Shown here: piece after piece, positions 16,662-26,750 of the stretch
Numbering within the stretch: position 1 is the first letter of the stretch
Layout of the letters: each line of letters starts with the position of its first letter
From: Alkalihalobacillus bogoriensis ATCC BAA-922
Lineage (GTDB): Bacteria; Bacillota; Bacilli; Bacillales; Bacillaceae_F
Reading direction: 5' to 3'
DNA: 64,000 nucleotides
NCBI RefSeq assembly: GCF_000621445.1
Contig: NZ_JHYI01000006.1
Span: 62,001 to 126,000, forward strand
Translations under genes and position numbers: made by a program
The notes under the pieces: generated by a model
What the model saw: the letters and a program-made list of their open reading frames with translations, nothing else
Told to the model about the DNA's origin: nothing
Database searches by the model: none

Positions 16662-16855
16662 GGTCAGAGCAGCCGTTATTTGTGAACATGATACGGGTTT
16701 CCGTTTTTTAGTGGCCACAGGAGCACTTATTCACACAAAAGCAACTCTATTCCTAGAATATATTATGATTAACTGCTCCTGTGTCCACCAACGTTCCCAA
16801 ACGCTAGCATTGTTCACAGATAACGGTTTTCATGACCGCTTACTTCCCATAAACA
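16662..16855 (-). repeat. Structured interspersed repeat, core copy C
   Basis: A full-length copy of the ~195 bp repeat (GGTCAGAGCAGC to CATAAACAA). It has the intact outer stem CCGTTATCTGTGAACA / TGTTCACAAATAACGG, the inner ACAGGAGC / GCTCCTGT hairpin and the small ACGG/CCGT hairpin. A few differences from the other copies fall in the long inner loop (for example a 4-nt loss after CTATTCCTAG). It lies directly behind the ysxC terminator. Confidence 0.85.
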
Positions 16856-16886
16856 AAAAAAAGCTAGACCGTTTATAGTCTAGCTT
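16852..16886 (-). terminator. ysxC terminator
   Basis: AAGCTAGAC (16878-16886 on the minus strand) pairs with GTCTAGCTT (16861-16869) and is followed by a run of eight T. The ysxC stop codon TAG lies inside the 5' arm of the stem, so the terminator begins within the gene. Confidence 0.92.
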
Positions 16887-17506
16887 TCTTCATCTATTGG
16901 TGACACATCTAATTCTACTTTCCGCTTTGAATAATCAAGGATGGCACCCCATACTTGATCTTTTCCATAACCTGTTTCCGAAGAAAAAACATGAATCGGA
17001 TCATCTGGATGTTTTCCGAGAACATTACTGATAATTTTTTTGTGTTTATCCCATTTTCCTTTTGGGATTTTATCACATTTTGTAGCAACAAGGATAACTG
17101 GAATTTGAAAATGCTTTAACCATGTATACATATCCTGATCATCCCGAGATGGTTCATGGCGGATATCAATGATTTGGACAACTGCCTTTAATTGTTCACG
17201 CTGTTGTATGTAGGTTTCAATCATTTTTCCCCATGCGTCTTTTTCTTTTTTTGGTACTTTGGCAAAACCGTAACCGGGTACATCAACAAGAAAAAGCTGT
17301 TCATTTACTAAATAAAAATTTAATGTTTGCGTTTTCCCTGGTCGTTGCGATGTCCTCGCTAAACTTTTCCGATTCAACATTTTATTAATAAAGGAAGATT
17401 TCCCTACATTCGATCGCCCGGATAAGGCAATCTCAGGTAGGAAAAGCTTCGGATATTGGTCAGGTTTAACACCTACTGTCGCTAATTCTGCTTTTGTTAC
17501 TTTCAT
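16880..17506 (-). CDS. ysxC: Ribosome biogenesis GTPase YsxC (EngB)
   Basis: A 208-residue TrmE-Era-EngA-EngB-type GTPase needed for assembly of the 50S ribosomal subunit. G1 is GRSNVGKS (30-37), G3 is DVPGYG (about 75), G4 is TKCDKIPKG (about 142-150) and G5-like [10 protein letters not shown] follows. It overlaps the lonA stop by 4 nt, the same lonA-ysxC coupling as in B. subtilis, and ends at the terminator described next to it. Confidence 0.97.
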   Translation of the reverse strand: MKVTKAELATVGVKPDQYPKLFLPEIALSGRSNVGKSSFINKMLNRKSLARTSQRPGKTQTLNFYLVNEQLFLVDVPGYGFAKVPKKEKDAWGKMIETYIQQREQLKAVVQIIDIRHEPSRDDQDMYTWLKHFQIPVILVATKCDKIPKGKWDKHKKIISNVLGKHPDDPIHVFSSETGYGKDQVWGAILDYSKRKVELDVSPIDEES

Positions 17507-19827
17507 TTTTTCTCTCCCAATGCATGCTTTAATACTTCATCTAAATGAGACACCCAAATAAATGTTAATCCTTCACGAACACTTTCTGGAATATCCTCTA
17601 AATCTTTTTCATTATCTTTAGGAGCTATAATGGTCGTTAACCCCGCGCGATGGGCACTCATCGACTTTTCTTTTAAGCCACCAATCGGAAGCACTCGACC
17701 TCGCAACGTAATTTCTCCGGTCATACCGACTTCTTTTTTAACTGGTTTTCCTGTTAACGCAGAGATTAAAGCTGTTGCCATCGTTATCCCAGCGGATGGA
17801 CCGTCTTTAGGCGTTGCTCCTTCAGGGACGTGAATATGGATATCACTTTTTTCATGGAAATCACTATCGATATGGAGTTCATTTGCACGAGAACGAATAT
17901 AACTAAATGCCGCTTGAGCTGATTCTTTCATGACATCTCCAAGTTTCCCTGTTAAAATCAACTTTCCTTTGCCAGGTACAACAGAAACTTCAATTGCTAA
18001 CGTATCTCCGCCAGCTGTTGTATATGCTAAGCCTGTTGCCGTTCCAACTTGGTCCTCAATTTCAGCTTGTCCATAGCGGAATTTTGCCTTGCCTAACATG
18101 ACTTCCACCATTTTCGGAGTCACAACCACTCGTTTCTTTTCGCCAGAAACAATCATTTTCGCTGCTTTTCGGCATATCGTTGCCATTTGTCGCTCTAGGT
18201 TCCGAACGCCGGCTTCTCTTGTATAATGGCGAATAACAGTTAAAATCGCTTCATCTTTTACTTGAAGAGTTCCTCTTGTCAACCCATGGTTTTTTGCTTG
18301 TTTCGGTAAAAGATAGCCTTTTGCGATATGCTGTTTTTCAATTTCCGTGTAACCAGCAATCGAGATAATCTCCATACGGTCAAGTAATGGACCAGGAATC
18401 GTCCCAATATTATTGGCTGTCGTTACGAACATAACCTTTGATAAATCATATGGCTCTTCAATATAATGATCACTGAATGTATTGTTTTGTTCAGGGTCTA
18501 ATACTTCTAGCAATGCTGCTGCTGGGTCTCCACGAAAATCATTGGCCATTTTATCAATTTCATCTAATAAAAAGACAGGATTGATTGTTTCTGCTTTTTT
18601 CATACCTTGCATAATTCGTCCTGGCATCGCTCCAACGTACGTACGACGGTGTCCACGAATTTCTGCTTCATCTCGAACACCACCGAGAGAAATTCGAACA
18701 AATTTACGGTTTAAGGAACGCGCAATTGAACGCGCAAGCGATGTTTTCCCTACTCCAGGAGGACCAGCTAAACACAGAATAGGTCCTTTTAGCTCTTTTG
18801 TTAATTGTTGCACGGCTAAATATTCTAACACCCGTTCTTTGACTTTTTCTAACCCGTAATGATCTTTATTTAAAATATCTTCCGCATTATGAATATCTAA
18901 AAGGTCTTCAGTTTCTTTATTCCATGGCAAGTTCAGTAACCATTCAACATAATTACGAATGACTGAGCTTTCAGCAGAACTTGATGGCATTTTTTCATAG
19001 CGTTCTAACTCTTTAAACGCTTTTTCTCGAATGTTTTCAGGCATATTTGCTTCTTCAATTTTTTCTCTTAGTGAAGCAATTTCACCTGATTTCCCTTCTT
19101 TATCACCAAGTTCCTTTTGGATGGCTTTCATTTGCTCACGCAAATAATATTCTTTTTGAGTTTTTTCCATTGATTTTTTGACGCGTTGACCGATTTTCTT
19201 TTCAAGACCTAATACTTCTTTTTCATTATTTAAAACGTCAATAATGGAAAGAAGGCGGTCTTTAATTGATAGTGTTTCAAGTAGCTTTTGTTTTTCCGCG
19301 ATTTTCAATGGCAAATGTGTAGAAATCACATCTGCCAAACGACCAGCCTCCGCAATATCTGTCACGGTGGCTAATGTCTCTGCTGAAATCTTCTTTGATA
19401 ATTTAATGTATTGTTCAAATTGTAAAAGCGTATTACGCATCAATGCTTTTCTTTCTGCGTCTGTATCAATTTCTTCATCAGATAGTGGTGTAATTTCCAC
19501 CTGAAACATCTCATCATTGTCGAGAAACGATTCGATACGAGCTCTTTGCAAACCTTCTACTAATACGCGAATTGTACCATTCGGTAACTTTAACATTTGC
19601 TTTACTTTCGCTAATGTTCCTATTTTATAAATTTCATCTTCTGCTGGTTCATCGATTGAGATTTCCTTTTGTGTAGCTAATAAAATTTCATGGTCATCCA
19701 CCATTACAGCTTCTAGTGCTTGAACAGACTTTGCTCGTCCAACATCTAGGTGTAATACCATTGTCGGAAAAACTAATAATCCTCGTAATGGTAATAACGG
19801 GATAACTCTTTTATCTTTATTGACCAT
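17503..19827 (-). CDS. lonA: ATP-dependent protease La, LonA
   Basis: A 774-residue Lon protease that degrades misfolded and regulatory proteins in the cytoplasm. It has an N-terminal LAN domain (about 5-195), a coiled linker, an AAA+ module with Walker [10 protein letters not shown] (about 352) and Walker [10 protein letters not shown], and a protease domain with catalytic S678 (DGPSAG) and K721 (GGLKEKSM). The ATG at 19827 ([16 protein letters not shown]) has GGGGAGGTG about 8-14 nt upstream. A longer in-frame TTG/ATG extension to 19878 lacks a ribosome site and family similarity. Confidence 0.97.
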   Translation of the reverse strand: MVNKDKRVIPLLPLRGLLVFPTMVLHLDVGRAKSVQALEAVMVDDHEILLATQKEISIDEPAEDEIYKIGTLAKVKQMLKLPNGTIRVLVEGLQRARIESFLDNDEMFQVEITPLSDEEIDTDAERKALMRNTLLQFEQYIKLSKKISAETLATVTDIAEAGRLADVISTHLPLKIAEKQKLLETLSIKDRLLSIIDVLNNEKEVLGLEKKIGQRVKKSMEKTQKEYYLREQMKAIQKELGDKEGKSGEIASLREKIEEANMPENIREKAFKELERYEKMPSSSAESSVIRNYVEWLLNLPWNKETEDLLDIHNAEDILNKDHYGLEKVKERVLEYLAVQQLTKELKGPILCLAGPPGVGKTSLARSIARSLNRKFVRISLGGVRDEAEIRGHRRTYVGAMPGRIMQGMKKAETINPVFLLDEIDKMANDFRGDPAAALLEVLDPEQNNTFSDHYIEEPYDLSKVMFVTTANNIGTIPGPLLDRMEIISIAGYTEIEKQHIAKGYLLPKQAKNHGLTRGTLQVKDEAILTVIRHYTREAGVRNLERQMATICRKAAKMIVSGEKKRVVVTPKMVEVMLGKAKFRYGQAEIEDQVGTATGLAYTTAGGDTLAIEVSVVPGKGKLILTGKLGDVMKESAQAAFSYIRSRANELHIDSDFHEKSDIHIHVPEGATPKDGPSAGITMATALISALTGKPVKKEVGMTGEITLRGRVLPIGGLKEKSMSAHRAGLTTIIAPKDNEKDLEDIPESVREGLTFIWVSHLDEVLKHALGEKK

Positions 19828-19944
19828 GAGACAGCACCTCCCCAACAACTCCACTTTTCCTAAGTAGAGCCATTTCAATTAGAGTAATCGTTATTGCTTT
19901 GTATCTTGTACATTTTATCCTATAGACTTTCCTTTGTCTAATGA

Positions 19945-21615
19945 TTAAATTGGTGTGGCTGAACCCTCAATTTGTTGATTGGCCGGGATAACATCCTCTC
20001 GTTCTACATCAACAAACGTTAAATCAAAAACTTCTTCTAGTGTTTCAACAGCAATGATTTCAATTCCTTTCATTTCTTGCAAAATCGCTTGCTCGTTTTC
20101 TTTCGGAATAATAACTTTTGTTGCTCCGGCATCACGCGCCGCTTCGATTTTGGCTACGACCCCACCGATTGGCTTAACCATGCCATGAATGCTTAATTCA
20201 CCAGTCATCGCAACTTTATTATCTACTCTTACATTTTTTAACGCGGAATAAATTCCCGTTGCAATGGCAATCCCAGCAGATGGACCATCAACAGGTGTTC
20301 CTCCTGGAAAATTGATATGAATATCAAAATTCGCTGTTGGTAGTCCTAAGTTTCTCAACACCGTGACAACATTTTCAACAGACCCTTTCGCCATACTTTT
20401 TCTTCGGATTGAACGTGATTGGTTTCCAGTGCTTTCTTCTTCTGCAATTCCCGTAATATTCACTTTCCCTTTTCCTTCAGCAACTGGAATCACATTCACT
20501 TCAATTTCCATTAAAGCTCCCATATTAGGACCATACACCGCTAGGCCATTTACTAAACCTATTTTGGGCACAGGATGAATTTTTCGCTCAGGTCGCGGTG
20601 ATAATTGACTCGAATGAATAACCCACTCTACATCGGCATTTGTAATTTCAATTCTGTCTTCACTTGTTGCTACACCAGCAGCAATTTGAACAGTGTTTAC
20701 TGCCTCTCTCCCGTTTGTTGCATATTTTGATATGCGCTCTAGCGCCCCTTCTTCTACTGTGAAAGCCATTTTTTCAACCGCTTTTTTTGCAATGATAATA
20801 ATTTCTTCTTGTGTAAGCGAACGGAAATAGACTTCTAAACACCGTGAACGAATGGCCGGTGGAATTTCTTCCGGTCTTCTTGTTGTTGCCCCAATTAGGC
20901 GAAAATCAGCAGGAAGTCCGTTTCGAAAAATTTCATGTATATGTCTTGGGATTTGCGGATTATCTTCATTATAATAAGCACTTTCAAGAAAAACTTTTCG
21001 GTCTTCTAACACTTTCAATAGTTTGTTCAATTGAATTGAATGTAACTCACCAATTTCATCTATAAATAGTACTCCACCGTGAGCTTTTGTTACTGCCCCT
21101 TGTTTCGGTTGAGGAATCCCAGCTTGTCCCATCGCTCCTGCACCTTGATAAATTGGGTCGTGTACAGATCCAATAAGCGGGTCAGCGATTCCTCTTTCAT
21201 CAAATCGTGCGGTTGCCCCGTCTAGTTCAACAAATGCTGCATCATGTCTAAATGGGGTACGATGGTTTTTCTTCGCTTCTTCTAACACGAGTCGAGCAGC
21301 AGCTGTTTTCCCAACCCCTGGTGGTCCATAAATAATGACATGCTGAGGATTAGGTCCGCATAATGCAGCACGCAATGTCCGAATTCCTTCCTGTTGACCT
21401 ATGATTTCTTCAAAACTTGAAGGTCTCACTTTTTCAGATAAAGGTTCACTTAATCGAACAGCTTTCATTTTTCGCAATTGTTCCATTTCTTTTCGTGATT
21501 CTTTGTCAACCGATACTTTTTGTGACCGTTGGCTTTTTAATAAGTTCCAAAAATAGATACCGATAATGGTCCCGAAAACTAATTGAATTAATAACGCAAT
21601 TCCAGTCCAATTCAT
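19945..21615 (-). CDS. lonB: ATP-dependent protease LonB (sporulation Lon)
   Basis: A 556-residue membrane-anchored Lon variant without the LAN domain. It has an N-terminal hydrophobic segment (about 5-24, GIALLIQLVFGTIIGIYFW), an AAA+ module with Walker [13 protein letters not shown] (about 95) and Walker B VLFIDEIGEL, and a Lon protease domain with S446 (PVDGPSAG) and K489 (GGVVAKIEAA). In B. subtilis lonB is transcribed by sigma-F in the forespore, and a very good sigma-F-type promoter precedes this gene. It lies between clpX and lonA. Confidence 0.95.
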   Translation of the reverse strand: MNWTGIALLIQLVFGTIIGIYFWNLLKSQRSQKVSVDKESRKEMEQLRKMKAVRLSEPLSEKVRPSSFEEIIGQQEGIRTLRAALCGPNPQHVIIYGPPGVGKTAAARLVLEEAKKNHRTPFRHDAAFVELDGATARFDERGIADPLIGSVHDPIYQGAGAMGQAGIPQPKQGAVTKAHGGVLFIDEIGELHSIQLNKLLKVLEDRKVFLESAYYNEDNPQIPRHIHEIFRNGLPADFRLIGATTRRPEEIPPAIRSRCLEVYFRSLTQEEIIIIAKKAVEKMAFTVEEGALERISKYATNGREAVNTVQIAAGVATSEDRIEITNADVEWVIHSSQLSPRPERKIHPVPKIGLVNGLAVYGPNMGALMEIEVNVIPVAEGKGKVNITGIAEEESTGNQSRSIRRKSMAKGSVENVVTVLRNLGLPTANFDIHINFPGGTPVDGPSAGIAIATGIYSALKNVRVDNKVAMTGELSIHGMVKPIGGVVAKIEAARDAGATKVIIPKENEQAILQEMKGIEIIAVETLEEVFDLTFVDVEREDVIPANQQIEGSATPI

Positions 21616-21653
21616 AGATGCTCCCCCTTAGACGTATGGTTGTCATTTTCTTA

Positions 21654-21682
21654 TAGTATCTCCGAGAACAACTACAGTAAAC
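21654..21682 (-). promoter_or_regulatory. Sigma-F-type promoter of lonB
   Basis: On the minus strand GTTTA (21678-21682) is followed after 14 nt by GGAGATACTA (21654-21663). This fits every specified position of the sigma-F/sigma-G -10 pattern GgNrANANTw and the -35 GYWTA. It lies 38 nt upstream of the lonB ATG and just behind the clpX terminator. Confidence 0.75.
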
Positions 21683-21683
21683 A

Positions 21684-21717
21684 AAAAATCCCTAACCAAC
21701 ATCATGTCAGTTAGGGA
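21684..21717 (-). terminator. clpX terminator
   Basis: CCCTAAC pairs with GTTAGGG (21690-21696 / 21710-21716) and, on the minus strand, is followed by ATTTTTTG. It separates clpX from the forespore gene lonB. Confidence 0.88.
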
Positions 21718-21725
21718 GAATTTGG

Positions 21726-23000
21726 TTATGCACTTTCTTTTGGTTCTTTCTTTTCTAATTTTATTTCCGTTCCATCTTCTGTTGTTAATATTGGCGCTTC
21801 ACCGCTAGTTACACTTTCCGCTGTAATTGTACATTTTACAACGTCTTCTCTTGAAGGAAGGTCAAACATAACATCTAACATAATTCCTTCAATAATAGAG
21901 CGTAACCCACGAGCACCAGTTTTTCGTTCGATTGCTTTTTTCGAAATTTCTAAAAGGGCATCATCTGTAAAGTCTAATTCCACTTCATCCAGTTCTAATA
22001 AACGTTTATATTGTTTCACTAACGCATTTTTAGGTTTTGTTAAAATTTCGACTAACGCCGCTTCATCAAGAGGTTCTAATGAAGAAATAACCGGAAGACG
22101 ACCGATGAATTCTGGAATAAGACCAAAGCGTAATAAATCTTCTGGTAAAACTTTTGATAAGTATTCCCCTGGTTTTAAATCTTCCTGTTTCGCATCGGAA
22201 CCAAATCCAATTACTTTTTTCCCTAATCGGCGTTTAATGATTTGCTCAATTCCATCAAATGCTCCACCACAAATAAATAGAATGTTTGTTGTATCAATTT
22301 GAATAAATTCTTGATGTGGGTGTTTTCTTCCCCCTTGAGGAGGTACACTTGCTGTCGTTCCTTCAAGAATTTTTAATAAGGCTTGCTGAACACCTTCACC
22401 TGAAACATCTCTTGTGATTGAAGGGTTTTCAGATTTTCTAGCCACTTTATCAATTTCGTCAATATAAATAATACCCTTTTCTGCTTTTTCTACATCATAG
22501 TCAGCAGCTTGAATTAATTTTAATAAAATATTTTCTACATCTTCTCCAACGTAACCCGCTTCAGTTAAAGATGTTGCATCAGCAATTGCAAAAGGTACAT
22601 TTAAAATTCGAGCTAATGTTTGAGCTAATAATGTTTTTCCGCTTCCCGTTGGACCAATGAGCGCAATATTACTTTTCGCAAGCTCAACCTCTTCATTTTT
22701 GTTTAATGAATTGATTCGTTTATAGTGGTTATACACAGCAACAGCTAACGATTTCTTCGCTGTTTCTTGGCCGATGACGTAATCATCTAAAATCTCTCGA
22801 ATTTCATTCGGTTTGGGAATCTCTTGAAACTCTACTTCTTCTTCCGTTCCTAATTCTTCCTCAACGATTTCAGTGCACAGCTCAATACATTCGTCACATA
22901 TATAAACACCAGGTCCTGCAACCAGTTTTCTTACTTGGTCTTGTGTTTTTCCACAAAAAGAACATTTCAACTGTCCTTTTTCATCGTTAAATTTAAACAT
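21726..23000 (-). CDS. clpX: ATP-dependent Clp protease, ATP-binding subunit ClpX
   Basis: A 424-residue unfoldase that feeds substrates to ClpP. The N-terminal zinc-binding domain has C13, C16, C35 and C38 (CSFC...CDEC). The AAA+ module has Walker [12 protein letters not shown] (about 118), Walker [10 protein letters not shown] (about 182), and the ClpP-binding loop is likely the IGF in KKVIGFGSD (about 265). The start ATG at 23000 gives [13 protein letters not shown]; the upstream frame to 23042 is not supported by family length. The ribosome site GGGGTGA is weak. Confidence 0.97.
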   Translation of the reverse strand: MFKFNDEKGQLKCSFCGKTQDQVRKLVAGPGVYICDECIELCTEIVEEELGTEEEVEFQEIPKPNEIREILDDYVIGQETAKKSLAVAVYNHYKRINSLNKNEEVELAKSNIALIGPTGSGKTLLAQTLARILNVPFAIADATSLTEAGYVGEDVENILLKLIQAADYDVEKAEKGIIYIDEIDKVARKSENPSITRDVSGEGVQQALLKILEGTTASVPPQGGRKHPHQEFIQIDTTNILFICGGAFDGIEQIIKRRLGKKVIGFGSDAKQEDLKPGEYLSKVLPEDLLRFGLIPEFIGRLPVISSLEPLDEAALVEILTKPKNALVKQYKRLLELDEVELDFTDDALLEISKKAIERKTGARGLRSIIEGIMLDVMFDLPSREDVVKCTITAESVTSGEAPILTTEDGTEIKLEKKEPKESA

Positions 23001-23387
23001 CGTATCACCCCTAACAAGATTGTACCATGGTGGTAAGTGCATTAGAAATATTTAACCTTACAAAATGGTTACGATAGAAGCCTAAAGTTATGTATTGCAT
23101 TGTATCATACATTGGAAATAGTGTGGTAATGGAAAGACTTTTTCTTTATGTTTTTTTATTTGCTAGCCAAAAAATAACGGAAGTATTCATTATGTATTTC
23201 AGATTATCTCTAATGGACCATGGATTGCCCTTATTCATACTGTATTCAATAAGTGGCTAAAAAACTCCTCTATCTTTTTCAATCGGCTTCTATATTTTTT
23301 ACCTAGCAAAACAGGTGCTTTTATTCATATTGTTCATCTACAGTTAAATTCATACCTTATTTCTTAAATTCTTTTATCGAGAGGGTT
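23001..23387. other. clpX-tig intergenic region, no gene seen
   Basis: About 390 nt of AT-rich sequence between tig and clpX. It contains several TATTCAT-type half repeats and CCTTATT/AATAAGTGG partial inverted repeats around 23228-23255, but no convincing promoter, small gene or RNA. The clpX promoter must lie here unless clpX is read through from tig. Confidence 0.3.
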
Positions 23388-23422
23388 ATAAAACAAGGCA
23401 CGAACTAAATCGCGCCTTGTTA
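23388..23422 (-). terminator. tig terminator
   Basis: ACAAGGC (23414-23420 on the minus strand) pairs with GCCTTGT (23393-23399), followed by TTTTAT. It lies 11 nt after the trigger factor stop codon. Confidence 0.8.
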
Positions 23423-23432
23423 TCATTTCATC

Positions 23433-24728
23433 TTATGAAACTGTTTTGCTATTCTCTACAAGAAAATCAACAGCTTTTTGGATTTTCAAATCACCTTTAA
23501 TTCCTTCAAGGCCACCTTGGGCTTGTAACAATTGTTTAATTTCATCGGCAGGACGGTTGTACATTTCTGCCATTTTCTCAATTTCTTTCTCCACGTCTTC
23601 ATCAGAAATGTCAAAGTTTTCAGCTTCTGCAATCGCTTCTAGTGTTAAGTTCACACGAACACGTTTTTCTGCATCTACTTTAAATTGCTCTTTCATTCCT
23701 TCTTCATCTGTGCCAGAGAATTGGTAGTACATATCAAGATTCATTCCTTGATATTGTAGACGTTGCCCAAATTCTTGTAACATGCGGTCTACTTCTGTCG
23801 TTACCATTGCTTCTGGAATGTCAATTGTTGCATTTTCAGCTGCTTTTTCAACTAGTGTATCGCGTTTTTTGTGATCTGCTTGGTGCTCTTTATCTTTTGT
23901 CAATTTATCTTTTAATTCTTGTTTCAACTGATCAAGAGTTTCTACATTTTCATTCACATCTTTAGCAAATTCATCATTTAATTCAGGAAGCTGTTTACGC
24001 TTAATTTCATGAATTTTCACTTTAAATGTTGCTGGTTTTCCAGCTAAATCTTCTGAATGGTACTCTTCAGGGAACGTTACTTCAACATCTTTTTCTTCAC
24101 CGGCTTTTAAACCAACTAATTGCTCTTCAAAACCAGGGATAAATTGACCTGAACCAATTTCTAATGAATAGTTTTCAGCTGTTCCACCTTCGAACGCTTC
24201 ACCATCCACATAGCCTGCAAAGTCAAATACGGCTGTATCACCGTTTTCAATCGAACTATCTTCGACAACAACTAACTCTGCTTGTTTTTCTTGAAGTTGC
24301 TTCAATTCATTTTCCACATCTTCATCCGTTACTGTAGTATCTTCTTCTTCGACTTCTAACCCTTTATATTCGCCAAGTTGTACTTCTGGTTTCACTACAA
24401 CTGTCGCTTTATAAATTAAGTTTGAGCCTTTTTCCATTTGTTCAATATCAATGTCTGGACGGTCCACTGGTTCAATTCCTGTTTCTTCAATTGCTTGAGC
24501 GTATGAACCTGGTAATAAAATATCCAATGCATCTTGATATAATGATTCTACACCAAAACGTTGCTCAAATAATCCACGAGGAATTTTTCCTTTACGGAAT
24601 CCTGGTACATTAACTTTTGTGCTTACTTTTTTAAATGCTTGATCTAACGCCGCATTTACTTTATCAGCGTCTACTTCAACTGTAAGTACACCTTGATTTC
24701 CTTCTAACTTTTCAAATTTGGCAGTCAT
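23433..24728 (-). CDS. tig: Trigger factor, ribosome-associated chaperone
   Basis: A 431-residue chaperone and peptidyl-prolyl isomerase that meets nascent chains at the ribosome exit. The ribosome-binding domain (about 1-110) carries the signature GFRKGKIPR near 44, the FKBP domain spans about 150-245 ([29 protein letters not shown]), and a helical C-terminal domain follows. The ATG at 24728 ([13 protein letters not shown]) has GGAGGGAAA upstream; an 8-codon longer start at 24752 is less likely. Confidence 0.97.
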   Translation of the reverse strand: MTAKFEKLEGNQGVLTVEVDADKVNAALDQAFKKVSTKVNVPGFRKGKIPRGLFEQRFGVESLYQDALDILLPGSYAQAIEETGIEPVDRPDIDIEQMEKGSNLIYKATVVVKPEVQLGEYKGLEVEEEDTTVTDEDVENELKQLQEKQAELVVVEDSSIENGDTAVFDFAGYVDGEAFEGGTAENYSLEIGSGQFIPGFEEQLVGLKAGEEKDVEVTFPEEYHSEDLAGKPATFKVKIHEIKRKQLPELNDEFAKDVNENVETLDQLKQELKDKLTKDKEHQADHKKRDTLVEKAAENATIDIPEAMVTTEVDRMLQEFGQRLQYQGMNLDMYYQFSGTDEEGMKEQFKVDAEKRVRVNLTLEAIAEAENFDISDEDVEKEIEKMAEMYNRPADEIKQLLQAQGGLEGIKGDLKIQKAVDFLVENSKTVS

Positions 24729-24794
24729 TAATTCTTTCCCTCCAACTTTCAATTACATTTTTCCAAAACGAGCCCTATGATTGACAACCCTTTT

Positions 24795-24822
24795 ATTATA
24801 CCATAATAGCCGATCAGATCAA
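24795..24822 (-). promoter_or_regulatory. Candidate tig promoter (sigma-A)
   Basis: On the minus strand TTGATC (24817-24822) and a perfect TATAAT (24795-24800) are separated by 16 nt, about 66 nt upstream of the tig ATG. Confidence 0.55.
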
Positions 24823-24874
24823 TTAATAAAACTTTTTGTCTAAATATGTACGTTATGTATTAACATTTACTTTG

Positions 24875-25903
24875 TTATACTTCTATCCCTTGAAATACTG
24901 TTTCTTCTACTTCTCGAATTTCATTTGCCTTTTGTAAAATGTCATAAACCGAGTGTTGATATTTAAAGGCAATTTCATTTTCATCGAAATCAAATCCTTG
25001 ACTTTCCAATCCAACAACATAAATTGCAGCAACCCATAATTCTTTATCTTCTGGAAGTGGAATAAGTGGAAATAAAGCAAATATATATTGCCACCATATA
25101 TGGAGAACCGTTTCCAACAATGTTGGATTTTCTTGCTCTAACTCTTGCTCAATCATAGCTTGTACTTCTTTTCCAAACGACTGTTCCGTTACTTCTTTTA
25201 CTTGAGTTGGGACAACCGTGACTGTGTGATCAAACTTTTTCATTTCAATCGGCTCAGATACTTGTAATTGTCCTAAAGTTTGGAGCACAATCGTTTTTAA
25301 CATAGGGTCTCGATCATCTAACAAATACTTCTTAAATTCTGAAATAACAATTGGGTGCTCGTGTTTACTGAGCAACTGAATGGCTCTTAACTGATTCTCC
25401 TTGTTCGGGTGATGAAGTAATGTCATTAATTCCACAGGTGGCTCTTCGTCAACTTTTGTTGGCGTATGATATTCTGGTTCTTCCCCATTCATTTGGCGGC
25501 TAAAGTGCAGGAGTTGATAAAAAGACTCAGCTAAGTGTGGCGGCAGGTTAGCTTCAGATAAAACCCCTTCAAGCATCGTAACTACATTTTTATATTGTCC
25601 TAATTGTACTAATAACGATACATGAACTTGTAAAATATCATAATAGTTTCCGATATCTTCGTTTAACATTTGTTTGCTTTTATCTGCAGCTTCTTTTAAG
25701 TGACCTAGCTCGATTAGAGACAGGACAACACCAAAGCGACCTTGAGCATGATCTTCTTCTAATTCAAGTGCTTGCTCAAAAAACGATAGGGCGTCTTTAA
25801 ACTTTTTCTCCTTTAATGCAGTCATACCTTTATCAACAAGCTTTGTGACAAGACCTGGAAAAAGAACGACATTATCTTTCTGATGATTGTTTTCTTTACT
25901 CAT
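24875..25903 (-). CDS. ysoA: Tetratricopeptide-repeat protein YsoA
   Basis: A 342-residue soluble protein with N-terminal tetratricopeptide-like helices (about 20-125, e.g. GMTALKEKKFKDALSFFEQALELEEDHAQ) and a HEAT-like stretch (about 160-215). It lies between leuD and tig, the same position as B. subtilis ysoA, and the length agrees. The function is unknown; TPR proteins usually act as protein-binding scaffolds. Confidence 0.82.
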   Translation of the reverse strand: MSKENNHQKDNVVLFPGLVTKLVDKGMTALKEKKFKDALSFFEQALELEEDHAQGRFGVVLSLIELGHLKEAADKSKQMLNEDIGNYYDILQVHVSLLVQLGQYKNVVTMLEGVLSEANLPPHLAESFYQLLHFSRQMNGEEPEYHTPTKVDEEPPVELMTLLHHPNKENQLRAIQLLSKHEHPIVISEFKKYLLDDRDPMLKTIVLQTLGQLQVSEPIEMKKFDHTVTVVPTQVKEVTEQSFGKEVQAMIEQELEQENPTLLETVLHIWWQYIFALFPLIPLPEDKELWVAAIYVVGLESQGFDFDENEIAFKYQHSVYDILQKANEIREVEETVFQGIEV

Positions 25904-26085
25904 AGAAACGCTCCGCTCTATTCCTTAAGTTTTATCGAAAGGACTACTTGACATTATCTTTTGATAAGTGTATCAGTTACATTTTGAAATTACAATCATT
26001 GTATGTATATGAAGAAAAGCTATACATTGTTTTCGTTTTTTTCTTTCCTTAGCTGATTTCAAAACACAAACAAAACAAACAAAGT

Positions 26086-26124
26086 ATAAAGAAATCCCCA
26101 TTATGATCGGAGTCATAACGGGGA
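26086..26124 (-). terminator. Terminator of the ilv-leu operon
   Basis: CCCCGTTATGA (26113-26123 on the minus strand) pairs with TCATAATGGGG (26096-26106), followed by ATTTCTTTATAC. It lies directly behind the leuD stop codon. Confidence 0.75.
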
Positions 26125-26132
26125 AGCCTGTA

Positions 26133-26726
26133 TTAAGCCTGGGCATTTTCATACTCTTTAATTTTATCTTCATACCGCAACGTTAATCCGATTTCATCCC
26201 ATCCGTTAATCAACATTTCTTTCCAATATGGATCGATGTCAAAATTAGCTTCAAATGAAATCGTATCTGTAATTTTTTGATTTGGTAAATCAATCGTTAA
26301 TTCATACCCTGCTGCATTGGCATTTTCAAGTAATTCATTTACTTTGTTTTCATCAAGACGGATTGGTAAAATCCCATTCTTCACACAGTTATTATAAAAA
26401 ATATCTGCAAAAGATGGTGCAATAATAACTTGAAATCCGTAATCTTTCAATGCCCATGGCGCATGTTCTCTTGATGAACCACAGCCGAAATTATGACCAG
26501 CTACAAGTATTGTTACTCCTTCGTTTTGTGGTTGGTTCAATTCAAACTCTGGGTTATCTGAGCCATCATCATTAAACCTCCAGTCAAAAAACAAAAACTG
26601 TCCAAATCCTGTTCTTTCAACACGTTTTAAAAACTGTTTTGGAATAATTTGGTCTGTATCGACATTTACGCGATTCATCGCTGCTGCTTTCCCTGTGTGT
26701 ACAACTATTGGTTCCATCTTTTCCAC
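26133..26726 (-). CDS. leuD: 3-isopropylmalate dehydratase, small subunit
   Basis: A 197-residue swivelling-domain subunit that works with LeuC to isomerise 2- to 3-isopropylmalate in leucine synthesis. Family marks are NVDTDQIIPKQFLKR (about 21-35), GHNFGCGSSREHAPWAL (about 78-94) and FADIFYNNCVKNGILPI (about 105-121). It is the last gene of the operon, 24 nt after leuC. Confidence 0.97.
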   Translation of the reverse strand: MEKMEPIVVHTGKAAAMNRVNVDTDQIIPKQFLKRVERTGFGQFLFFDWRFNDDGSDNPEFELNQPQNEGVTILVAGHNFGCGSSREHAPWALKDYGFQVIIAPSFADIFYNNCVKNGILPIRLDENKVNELLENANAAGYELTIDLPNQKITDTISFEANFDIDPYWKEMLINGWDEIGLTLRYEDKIKEYENAQA

Positions 26727-26750
26727 CTCAACTTTACTTGTTCTTTTTCA

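Noticed and set aside
19842-19944. CtsR-like heat-shock box before lonA
   Set aside because: AGACAAAGGAAAGTCTAT only loosely resembles the tandem GGTCAAA pattern and has the wrong spacing.
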